Made by a program: the position numbers and the translations under genes | Assembly (NCBI GenBank): GCA_030656095.1 | Contig: JAUSOU010000129.1 | Location: forward strand, 1-40,253 | Length of the DNA stretch: 40,253 bases | Direction of reading: 5' to 3' | From: Thermovirgaceae bacterium | GTDB taxonomy: Bacteria; Synergistota; Synergistia; Synergistales; Thermovirgaceae | The notes under the pieces: generated by a model | Told to the model about the DNA's origin: nothing | What the model saw: the letters and a program-made list of their open reading frames with translations, nothing else | Database searches by the model: none | Shown: positions 1 through 6,661 of the stretch, in pieces | How positions within the stretch are numbered: position 1 is the stretch's first letter | Layout: each line of letters starts with the position of its first letter

Positions 1-621
1 GCCGACACCTATGCCGCCGAGCTCTCCCGCTACATCCACCTGAACCCGGTGGGGGCAAAGATGGTCGGATCCCCGGAGGAGTATCCATGGAGCAGTTATC
101 GTTACTACGCAGACGGTGCGGGGCCGTCATGGCTTTCGACCTCTTTTGTCCTGGGGTATTTCGGAAGGGGCGAGAGTGAGCGCAGGACAAACTACAGAAA
201 CTATGTCCATGAAATGGAGGGGAAGGAGTTCCCGAGTCCTTTGACCGGGACCGTTGCCTCGACCATACTGGGGAGCGAAAGTTTCGTCCGGGATATCCGG
301 GAGAAGCATCTGGAGGGAAAAGCCTCCGACCGGGATCTCCCCGCTCTGCGGGAGCTCTCCCAAAGGCCTGATATCGAGATGATAAAGCTGGCGGCGGAGG
401 ATGCGTTTCAGGAAAGGGGCAAACTGGCAAGAATGGCCGGTTTATATTTGTGCCACCGTTACAGCGGGGCGAAGCTGAAGGAGATAGGTGATCTTTATGG
501 AATCTCCGAATCCGGCGTAACCCAGGCCGGCAGGCGGTTCGAAGAGGCCATGGAAAAGGATATTTCCCTTGGCAGGAAGATCGCGGATATAAGGAAAAAA
601 CTGAAACTTTCAATTGTGTAG
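1..621 (+). CDS. Y1-type (REP-associated/IS200-like) transposase, 3' part
   Basis: The reading frame is open from base 1, so the N-terminal half, which would hold the first catalytic histidines, lies outside the window. The visible start contains the YIHLNPVGAKMV motif, followed by YPWSSYRYY, both typical of the C-terminal side of the Y1 (HUH) transposase domain of RAYT-type proteins. Residues about 120-205 form a separate helical domain (LCHRYSGAKLKEIGDLYGIS) resembling the DnaA domain IV-like DNA-binding module that many of these proteins carry. It ends at TAG 619-621, immediately followed by the sequence gtctgacc, which I recall as common at the ends of such elements. RAYT enzymes process single-stranded DNA and are linked to dispersed REP sequences; REP-like repeats do occur 2.4 kb downstream. 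Family call is firm; activity cannot be judged. Confidence 0.82.
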   Translation, partial: ADTYAAELSRYIHLNPVGAKMVGSPEEYPWSSYRYYADGAGPSWLSTSFVLGYFGRGESERRTNYRNYVHEMEGKEFPSPLTGTVASTILGSESFVRDIREKHLEGKASDRDLPALRELSQRPDIEMIKLAAEDAFQERGKLARMAGLYLCHRYSGAKLKEIGDLYGISESGVTQAGRRFEEAMEKDISLGRKIADIRKKLKLSIV

Positions 622-627
622 GTCTGA

Positions 628-1050
628 CCGCCTCAAGTTCCCAATAACGCGAAGGCTCTCTCGCAGGCCCTTGAGCAAAGGGGTTACAGGCTGGTCGCGG
701 GGGGAACAGACAACCACATGTTCCTTATAGATCTTCGTTCGAAAGGGCTGACGGGAAGGGCTGCCACCGATATTCTCGGTGAGGTGGGTATCACCGTCAA
801 CAAAAACATGATACCCTTTGACCCGGAGAAACCGATGGTGACGAGCGGCATCCGTCTGGGAACTCCGGCCCTTACAACCCGCGGAACGAAGGAGCCCGAG
901 ATGGAGAGCGTCGCGGATCTTGTCGACAGGGCTCTGGCCAACGCGGGGAAGGACTCCGTTCTCAAAGGTGTCAGGGGCAGGGTCAAGGATCTTGCGGTCT
1001 CATTTCCGCTCTACCCTGAACTGGAAAAAGGCTATTTCTCAAGAAAATGA
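628..1050 (+). pseudogene. glyA: Serine hydroxymethyltransferase, 5'-truncated remnant
   Basis: The frame encodes about 140 residues matching only the C-terminal third of GlyA: an AKAL/GY stretch, then GGTDNHMFLIDL, TVNKNMIP, the TSGIRLGTPALTTRG signature and the small C-terminal domain. GlyA is normally about 415 residues and converts serine and tetrahydrofolate to glycine and methylene-THF using PLP. Here the homology starts abruptly around base 634, only about 12 bases after the transposase stop, and an in-frame TGA at 625 precedes it. The PLP lysine region is missing. Either a transposase insertion/rearrangement split the gene, with the 5' part outside the window, or the junction is an assembly artefact. 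The remaining residues look well conserved, so the break, if real, is recent. Confidence 0.8.
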
Positions 1051-1098
1051 ACGTTTTTCAAATAAGGTCGGATTGAATTTCTTAAAGGAGGAACAGCC

Positions 1099-1518
1099 AT
1101 GGACCCCAGGGGGATACACTATATCGTCGAGGCTTCCGGTTGCAGTGCGGTCATAGGCGAGGTCGACAGAATGCAGGAGATCCTTGTGGAAGCGGCCAGG
1201 AAGGCCAACACGCATGTCTGGGCCGTTTCATTCCACAGGTTTCCTCCCAACGGCGTCAGCGGCGTCGTCGTCATCAGCGAATCGCACCTTTCCGTCCACA
1301 CATGGCCGGAGTCCGGGTATGTTGCCCTCGACATCTTCACATGCGGAGCCGAAAGCATGCCCGAAGAGGCAGTCAAGCATGTTCTCGATAAGGTCCATGC
1401 GACTCACACTCACATCAGCGAGCTCACCCGCGGCATTGACGACGATGGGGACAGGGTCTACTACCACTCTCTGATCACCTGGGAGGAAGAACTTCGAAAG
1501 GGAAAGCCGAAGATCTGA
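1099..1518 (+). CDS. speD: S-adenosylmethionine decarboxylase proenzyme (SpeD/SpeH type)
   Basis: Makes decarboxylated SAM, the aminopropyl donor for spermidine synthesis. The 139-residue protein has the short bacterial class 1B architecture. VVISESHLSVHTWPE (about residues 57-71) contains the self-cleavage site: Glu61-Ser62, where Ser becomes the pyruvoyl group. The proton-donor histidine (His67) and the catalytic cysteine in ALDIFTCG (Cys82) are present. ATG at 1099 is preceded by a near-perfect ribosome site AAAGGAGG. The gene starts 48 bases after glyA with no terminator between, so they probably shared a transcript. No spermidine synthase gene (speE) is in the window; a decayed ABC ATPase follows. 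Confidence 0.95.
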   Translation: MDPRGIHYIVEASGCSAVIGEVDRMQEILVEAARKANTHVWAVSFHRFPPNGVSGVVVISESHLSVHTWPESGYVALDIFTCGAESMPEEAVKHVLDKVHATHTHISELTRGIDDDGDRVYYHSLITWEEELRKGKPKI

Positions 1519-1560
1519 CCATGCGCCCTCGAAGGCGCGCAAAGCTTTGATGATGTTGCC

Positions 1561-1736
1561 ATGAGCCTGAGGGGAATAAGAAAGAACTATGGCGGCAGAA
1601 GTGGTCCGGGGGATCGATCTGGACATCTCCAGGGGTGAGATGCTGGTTCTGATAGGCCCTCGGGCTTATGGTCTTATCTGGGATAGCCAATGTGGCCGCA
1701 GTGGACGAAAAGAACAACGAGACATCCGCGGATTGA
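1561..1736 (+). pseudogene. Fossil of an ABC transporter ATPase gene
   Basis: Starting at ATG 1561 the translation reads MSLRGIRKNYGG, a typical ABC ATPase N-terminus. The match then continues one frame over (from about 1592) as EVVRGIDLDISRGEMLVLIGP, ending at 1660 exactly where the Walker A motif should begin; GCGKST never follows. So there is one frameshift and a truncation. From 1659 a third frame reads about 25 residues (LGLMVLSGIANVAAVDEK and more) to TGA 1734, which could be the tail of a downstream gene joined by deletion, but this part is speculative. The fragment sits right after speD, so a polyamine (PotA-like) or other small-molecule importer is possible. Confidence 0.6.
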
Positions 1737-1774
1737 TGCATAAAGGCTTTTCCCTTTCTCCCTGGAACATCCTC

Positions 1775-2575
1775 TTATCTCCGCCCCTTCCTGAGAAGAA
1801 AATCCTCAATCAGCCTTCTCGAGATGCTGATCCCGGGAGGCATATCGGGAAACGAATCAGGCTCATACCATCCGGCGTCCTCTATCTCTTTCCCGTCAAC
1901 TGCAATTTCGCCTGATTCCCATTCTGCCGTAAAACCGACCATCAGCGAGTGGGGAAAGGGCCACGGCTGGCTTCCAAAGTATTTTATTTTTTTGACTCTT
2001 ATGGAGACTTCCTCTATTACTTCCCGTTCGACAGTCTCCTCAAGGGTTTCGCCCGGTTCCACAAATCCGGCCAGAACGCTATACCGGCCTTTGGGGAAAT
2101 GGGGGCTTCGCGCCAGGAGGAGGGACGCGCCCTTCTCGATCGCCACAATTATGGCGGGAGAAACAGGGGGATAACTCGTCATTTTACAGTCCTGGCACAC
2201 CAGGGCCGTCTCCGATGAGCTTTCACGCATAAGGGCGCTGCACTGTCCGCAGAATTTGTTCTGGCGGGACCACTCCATCAGCTGAAAGGCCCTTCCTGCC
2301 TCAAAAAAGGCGCGTTCGCCCAGAAGACCCCAGATATCCCGGAGGGAGACGAACTCCATCCCTTCTGGAGGAGAGGCTTCCTTCCCGAGGTCGATCCAGC
2401 AGTTACCGGGGCGCCCCGCGGATCTTGCTTCTCCGGAGCAACCCGCGAAACAGAGACCGGAAAGATCTTCAGCCGGGGGGATAGCCGGTTCGGGCCCCGT
2501 TTTGACCAGAACACGGTCGCCCTGGAACGCGAAACATCCGCTCCAGTCCTGCTTTTCGAAAAGATCTGTCTTCAT
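1775..2575 (-). CDS. nudC: NAD(+) diphosphatase NudC-like Nudix hydrolase
   Basis: Hydrolyses NADH/NAD+ to NMN(H) and AMP, and can remove NAD caps from RNA in characterised relatives. The 266-residue product has the NudC order: variable N-terminal domain, a four-cysteine zinc ribbon (FCGQC about 20 residues before CQDC), then YPPVSPAII, the Nudix box GFVEPGETLEETVEREVIEE, and the NudC signature SQPWPFPHS. The Nudix box is intact at its catalytic glutamates, but the usual final glycine is Ser. I chose ATG 2575 (MKTDLFEK) because it follows a GAGGCGAG purine stretch; the frame stays open far upstream through the tRNA genes, which is not coding. Convergent with speD. Confidence 0.92.
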   Translation of the reverse strand: MKTDLFEKQDWSGCFAFQGDRVLVKTGPEPAIPPAEDLSGLCFAGCSGEARSAGRPGNCWIDLGKEASPPEGMEFVSLRDIWGLLGERAFFEAGRAFQLMEWSRQNKFCGQCSALMRESSSETALVCQDCKMTSYPPVSPAIIVAIEKGASLLLARSPHFPKGRYSVLAGFVEPGETLEETVEREVIEEVSIRVKKIKYFGSQPWPFPHSLMVGFTAEWESGEIAVDGKEIEDAGWYEPDSFPDMPPGISISRRLIEDFLLRKGRR

Positions 2576-2776
2576 TTGCTGAACTCGCCTCCGGCATATG
2601 ACTGCTGCTCCAATCATCCATTGTTCCGTTCTATTTTTCAACGCTTTGGGTAAAATCATATGATAGGTGAGAAATATGTTCGAACTCCTCGGCCCAGATA
2701 GAGGGCACGGCGTCCCATCCGGCGGTTGAGTGACAACAAAAAACGGACGCATGTAAAGCGTCCGCCTGAAAAATGC

Positions 2777-2852
2777 TGGTAGCCCCAACGGGATTCGAAC
2801 CCGTGCTACAGGACTGAGAACCCTGGGTCCTGGACCACTAGACGATGGGGCC
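2777..2852 (-). tRNA. tRNA-Glu (anticodon CTC)
   Basis: The reverse complement begins GGCCCCATCGTCTAGTGG and ends with an encoded CCA. The anticodon loop TTCTCAG is closed by the stem CAGGG/TCCTG and gives anticodon CUC. The T arm ACGGGTTCGAATCCCGT is canonical. The first acceptor pair is G-U, otherwise the stem pairs fully. It lies 13 bases downstream of tRNA-Gln in the same direction, so the two are probably cotranscribed. Confidence 0.96.
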
Positions 2853-2865
2853 ACAGAAAACTCTT

Positions 2866-2940
2866 TGGCTGGGGGACAGGGACTCGAACCCCGACTTCTA
2901 GATCCAGAGTCTAGCGTCCTGCCAATTAGACGATCCCCCA
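2866..2940 (-). tRNA. tRNA-Gln (anticodon CTG)
   Basis: The reverse complement starts TGGGGGATCGTCTAATTGG and ends TCCCCCAGCCA with encoded CCA. The anticodon loop CTCTGGA in the stem CTAGA/TCTAG gives anticodon CUG. The U1-A72 acceptor pair is typical of glutamine tRNAs. It is the promoter-proximal member of the Gln-Glu tRNA pair. Confidence 0.96.
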
Positions 2941-2970
2941 AGGATAATTCGCTCCCTGAGCGCGCCGGAT

Positions 2971-3000
2971 ATACTATCACGGGTTCGGTAGAGCCGTCAA
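2971..3000 (-). promoter_or_regulatory. Promoter for tRNA-Gln/tRNA-Glu
   Basis: On the minus strand TTGACG (-35, 2995-3000) and TAGTAT (-10, 2971-2976) are separated by 18 bases and lie about 30 bases before tRNA-Gln, a good sigma70 arrangement. The -35 hexamer falls in the outer flank of the repeat region beginning near 2993. Confidence 0.7.
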
Positions 3001-3036
3001 TCGTGAATTGCAATTCGTGAATCGTGAATTGCGAAT

Positions 3037-3253
3037 CGCACCCTGCCGCTACGACCCCCGAAAAGAACGTCGGGGACTTCGTCCGGGCACTTTGTGAGTC
3101 GTGAGTCGTAACTCGTGAATGCCGCAAAGAAGAAAACGGGAAAACCATAACGGTAAATAAATAATAGAACATTTCCCGAATTTTCGTATTTGAATTTTGG
3201 ACGATTGACGACTCACAAAGTGCCCCGAGCGTAGCGGCAGGGTACGATTAACG
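3037..3253. repeat. REP-doublet-like repeat element, copy 1
   Basis: Two inverted repeat units about 100 bases apart: the left unit has the core ACCCTGCCGCTACG (3040-3053) and GGGCACTTTGTGAGTCGT (3085-3102), with about 30 unrelated bases between; the right unit (3201-3253) is its reverse complement in compact form. The spacer carries GTTTTCCCGTTTT-type sequence in inverse orientation. The whole element is repeated in opposite orientation at 4624-4811. Units 3201-3253 and 4624-4676 are reverse complements with a single mismatch over 53 bases. With the preceding tRNA promoter, this fills the 374-base gap 2941-3314. Confidence 0.85.
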
Positions 3254-3314
3254 TCTCCTCGGATTTTCGTTCCGTGTACAATGAATACGGATAATATCGG
3301 GAGGTGTTTTCAAC

Positions 3315-4586
3315 ATGAACATCAACAGCAGATCATTCCGCGGAATGCTTGAAAAACGGCCACTGAACGTCCAGTCGGCTTTTGGAAGCGAGCCTGTCGC
3401 GCTTGTCAGCGGAAGGGATCTTGCAGCCGCCGCCAGGTCTAATGGTTCGATAGTTCTCGCTGCTAACATCAGGAACCCGCTGACGATAAAGGGCGTGCTC
3501 AAGGCCGCCAAAAAAATGAACGCGGTCGTGATGCTGGAACTGGCCAAGTCGGAGGCGACCTACTGCGGGTGCACCTTCGACAACGTCCCCGGTTTTGCCG
3601 CGAAGTTTTCGGCGGAACTTGGCGGAGGCGTCGTCTTCGGCCTTCACGTTGATCATTACGCCATCAAGTCCAATGACGATCTTCTAAAATCTATTCCACA
3701 CCTGAGGCATCTGGTGGAAGTGGGATGGACTTCGGTTGCCATCGATGCATCACACAACCCCGACTGGGAGAACCTGTGCTTTACGAGGGATGTGGCGATG
3801 CATATCCCCGCGTACCTTGGACTTGAGGCCGAGGTCGGAGAGATCAAGGGCCCTGGAGAGATTACCACCATAGAGGAAGCCATGTTTTTCATGGGCGGGC
3901 TCAACTCCTGGGGCATATTCCCTGATTTCCTGGCAATATCCAACGGGAGCAAGCACGGAACCTACGACAGCACACTTGGCGAGGCAGAGGGGATCGACCT
4001 GGTCAGGACAAAAGATATCTCGAAGGCGATCGCGCCGTACGGAGCTGTGATAGCTCAGCACGGCATCTCCGGAACCTCTCTGGACAAGGTCTCCAGCTTT
4101 GTTGATTTCGGGATCAACAAGGGGAATGTCGGCACTCTCTGGCAGAACGTTCTCTTCGGGCTGGAGATGGATCCTTCCACGGGCAACGCGCTGGTAAGGG
4201 ACGGAGCCTATGTCAAGGATCCGCGGCGCGGCATCCCGATGGATCTCTGGGAGCAGATCGTTGCCTGGGGCGACGGGCAGGGCTTCTCTAGAAAATCCGG
4301 TGACTACAAGAAAGCCAACAAGCCATTTAACGATGCCATCATGGCTTTGCCGGAGAAGGTTCGCGAGGCCATAGTGGAAGATACCGCCGAATGGGCCGGG
4401 AGGTTCATCAAGGTCTTTCGTGGCGAGGGTAGCGCGGAGACACTGCTGGAGGTCGTTTCCAGACGCCTCGACCACAACGCGGCCCCGGAACAGGCCGTTC
4501 TTGCCTCCAGGAGCGCATTCACGAGAGAGAGTGCTCCGGGAAGCGGAGTCAAAAAGAAGAACGAGGGCAAAGATTTCAGCGATTGA
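3315..4586 (+). CDS. Class II (zinc) fructose-bisphosphate aldolase family protein
   Basis: Members cleave or form ketose bisphosphates in glycolysis/gluconeogenesis with a Zn-bound enediolate. The 423-residue protein shows the family landmarks: catalytic Asp and zinc His in GLHVDHY (Asp113, His114), an acidic motif GLEAEVGEIKG (169-179), zinc His in SNGSKHGTY (His214), and the zinc His and phosphate loop in AQHGISGTS (His249). It is longer than the 280-360 residue classic enzymes, with about 100 extra C-terminal residues ending in a charged tail, so the exact ketose substrate is open. GGGAGGT lies 10 bases before ATG 3315. It is a single-gene unit flanked on both sides by inverted copies of the same repeat. 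Confidence 0.85.
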   Translation: MNINSRSFRGMLEKRPLNVQSAFGSEPVALVSGRDLAAAARSNGSIVLAANIRNPLTIKGVLKAAKKMNAVVMLELAKSEATYCGCTFDNVPGFAAKFSAELGGGVVFGLHVDHYAIKSNDDLLKSIPHLRHLVEVGWTSVAIDASHNPDWENLCFTRDVAMHIPAYLGLEAEVGEIKGPGEITTIEEAMFFMGGLNSWGIFPDFLAISNGSKHGTYDSTLGEAEGIDLVRTKDISKAIAPYGAVIAQHGISGTSLDKVSSFVDFGINKGNVGTLWQNVLFGLEMDPSTGNALVRDGAYVKDPRRGIPMDLWEQIVAWGDGQGFSRKSGDYKKANKPFNDAIMALPEKVREAIVEDTAEWAGRFIKVFRGEGSAETLLEVVSRRLDHNAAPEQAVLASRSAFTRESAPGSGVKKKNEGKDFSD

Positions 4587-4623
4587 TATAGACAGTGACG
4601 CGTAACTCGGAGAGGCCGTCAGT

Positions 4624-4811
4624 CGTTAATCGTACCCTGCCGCTACGCTCGGGGCACTTTGTGAGTCGTCAACCGTCGAAAATCCAATACAAAGGTCTAA
4701 AAAATGTTCTAATATGATCTGCCATTCTGGTTTTCCCGTTTTTCTTTTCAGAAGTTACGATTTACGGTTTACAAGGTGCCCCGCGCGTAGCGGCAAGGTA
4801 CGATTTACGGG
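4624..4811. repeat. REP-doublet-like repeat element, copy 2 (inverted relative to copy 1)
   Basis: The left unit 4624-4676 carries the core CCCTGCCGCTACGCTCGGGG followed by CACTTTGTGAGTCGT; the right unit, about 4758-4809, is its diverged reverse complement (GGTGCCCCGCGCGTAGCGGC). The spacer contains TGGTTTTCCCGTTTTTC, also present in copy 1 in reverse. The two arms could fold into a long hairpin. It fills the 309-base gap between the aldolase and the RNase J gene; I see no gene there and no convincing promoter. Confidence 0.85.
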
Positions 4812-4895
4812 TATTAACAGTCATGCGCTACGGTCTGAGTTACTGGGGGACGAAGCCGCTGAGTCGTGATAGGATAATCAACCGGGGGTGAACTG

Positions 4896-6608
4896 ATGGC
4901 TGATACAAGACCGCGCGCAAGGCGCGGCAGGAAGAGTTCAGGCGGCAAAGAACTGAGGTTTATTCCTCTCGGAGGCCTTGGGCAGATAGGCAAGAACATG
5001 TTTGCACTGGAGTACGGCGAGGACATTATGGTCGTTGACTGCGGCCTCATGTTTCCCGATGAGGAGATGCTTGGAATAGATTTTGTCATACCGGATGCTT
5101 CTTTTCTCTTTGAGAACAAGGAGAAGATCCGGGGGGTTGTTCTCACCCACGGACACGAGGATCACATAGGAAGTCTCCCATTCATACTCCCGAGGATAGA
5201 TGTCCCGATATACGGGACAAAGCTGACCCTTGGTATGGTCAATGCAAAGTTCCAGGACTCCTGCCCCGACTACAAGCCTGTAACCAACGAAGTGGCAGCA
5301 GGTGAGACATTCCGGCTTGGATGTTTCGAGATAACTTTTATCGCCGTTTGCCACTCGATACCTGACGGTGTCGGACTCGGCATTCAGACTCCCGTCGGGA
5401 CTGTTGTTCACACTGGCGATTTCAAACTCGACCCTACTCCTATAGACGGGCGGATAACCGATTACTCAACTTTTGCCAGGTTCGGAAGCGAGGGAGTGCT
5501 GCTTATGCTCTCGGACTCCACCAACGTCGAACGCTCGGGTTTTACCCAATCCGAAAGGGTTATCGGAAGAACACTTGAGCGTCTGCTGCGACTTCACAGA
5601 AGCAAGCGTTTTGTGGTAGCGGCATTTTCTACCAACCTTCACAGGGTCCAGCAGGTGATCGAGGTCGCCTCGCGCTTCAATCGCAAGGTGGCGCTCATGG
5701 GACGGAGCATGATCCAGAATGTAACTCTGGCGATGGAACTGGGTTATATCCATGCGGACAAAAATGTTCTTGTTCCTATGGAAGAGGCGAATAAAGTCCC
5801 GAACGACAAGCTGATCGTTATGACCACCGGGAGCCAGGGAGAGCCCTTCTCAGGTCTTGTCAGGATGAGCAAGGGAGAACATCGCTTCGTCAACCTTGGC
5901 TCGGGTGACCTGGTGGCCGTCTTCGCTACGCCGATACCTGGAAACGAGAAGTTCGTAAGCCGGACAATCAACCGTCTATTCGAGTGCGGTTGCGAAGTGA
6001 TTTACGACCGGGATCAGGAGATCCACGTATCCGGACACGCGGCCAGGGAAGAGCTCAAGATGATGCTAAGCATTGTGCGCCCCAGGTATTTTGTGCCCAT
6101 GCACGGAGAATACCGCCACCTGGTCAGACATACCAAACTGGCGCAGGAGATGGATGTTCCCGCAAAAAACACGTTTGTCCTGCAGAACGGGGACGTGCTG
6201 TCAATAAGCGATTCCAAGGTCCAGGTAAAAAGAGGGGCCGTGACCTCGGGGGCGATCCTTGTCGACGGAATGGCCCTGGGGGAGATGCAGAACAGCCTGC
6301 TTCGAGAGAGGCAGGAAATCTCCGAAGAGGGACTTGTCATTATCTCCGTATCACTGGACAGAAACCACAGACTCCTGGCTTCGCCGGTGATAGAGAGTGT
6401 GGGATTCCTCCATATGGAGGACGCCGAGCAGTTGAGGAAAGAGCTTCAAAAGGCTGTTCTGGAGTCCTTTCAACCTGAAGCGGAGGGGAAAATGGAAAAC
6501 ACCGAGAAGATCGTGCTTCGGATCAAGAGCCGGGCAAGGAATGTTCTTCGCAGGTACAGCCGGACACCGCCGGTAATAAAGCCCATGATCACGGTAGTTG
6601 AAAACTGA
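4896..6608 (+). CDS. rnj: Ribonuclease J
   Basis: Metallo-beta-lactamase/beta-CASP ribonuclease for mRNA decay and rRNA maturation, with 5'-to-3' exonuclease and endonuclease activity in characterised relatives. The 570-residue length fits. Visible are LGGLGQIGKN near the start, the zinc motif HGHEDHIG (residues 85-92), CHSIPD, HTGDFKLDPTP (motif 3/4 region), SDSTNVERSGFT, and the C-terminal beta-CASP motif HVSGHA followed by FVPMHGEYRHL. A basic N-terminal tail of about 20 residues (RPRARRGRK) precedes the fold. GGGGGTGA stands just before ATG 4896. It begins a long plus-strand run, but the 53-base gap to the next gene suggests separate or loose coupling. Confidence 0.97.
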   Translation: MADTRPRARRGRKSSGGKELRFIPLGGLGQIGKNMFALEYGEDIMVVDCGLMFPDEEMLGIDFVIPDASFLFENKEKIRGVVLTHGHEDHIGSLPFILPRIDVPIYGTKLTLGMVNAKFQDSCPDYKPVTNEVAAGETFRLGCFEITFIAVCHSIPDGVGLGIQTPVGTVVHTGDFKLDPTPIDGRITDYSTFARFGSEGVLLMLSDSTNVERSGFTQSERVIGRTLERLLRLHRSKRFVVAAFSTNLHRVQQVIEVASRFNRKVALMGRSMIQNVTLAMELGYIHADKNVLVPMEEANKVPNDKLIVMTTGSQGEPFSGLVRMSKGEHRFVNLGSGDLVAVFATPIPGNEKFVSRTINRLFECGCEVIYDRDQEIHVSGHAAREELKMMLSIVRPRYFVPMHGEYRHLVRHTKLAQEMDVPAKNTFVLQNGDVLSISDSKVQVKRGAVTSGAILVDGMALGEMQNSLLRERQEISEEGLVIISVSLDRNHRLLASPVIESVGFLHMEDAEQLRKELQKAVLESFQPEAEGKMENTEKIVLRIKSRARNVLRRYSRTPPVIKPMITVVEN

Positions 6609-6661
6609 AAGTTGTGAATTTGTCAGGCGTGAACAGCTTTTGAATCGGGGGAGATGCTGTC

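Noticed and set aside
2576-3172. Upstream extension of the nudC frame by 199 codons on the minus strand
   Set aside because: It runs through two well-formed tRNA genes, their promoter and a repeat; the Nudix protein is complete from ATG 2575.
3001-3253. CRISPR-like array from repeated TCGTGAATTG/ACTCGTGA words
   Set aside because: Repeat units vary in length and sequence, spacing is irregular, and units are in inverted pairs; no cas genes nearby.
3037-4811. Composite transposon carrying the aldolase gene
   Set aside because: No transposase lies between the repeats and I found no target-site duplication; only the inverted-repeat bracketing is supported.
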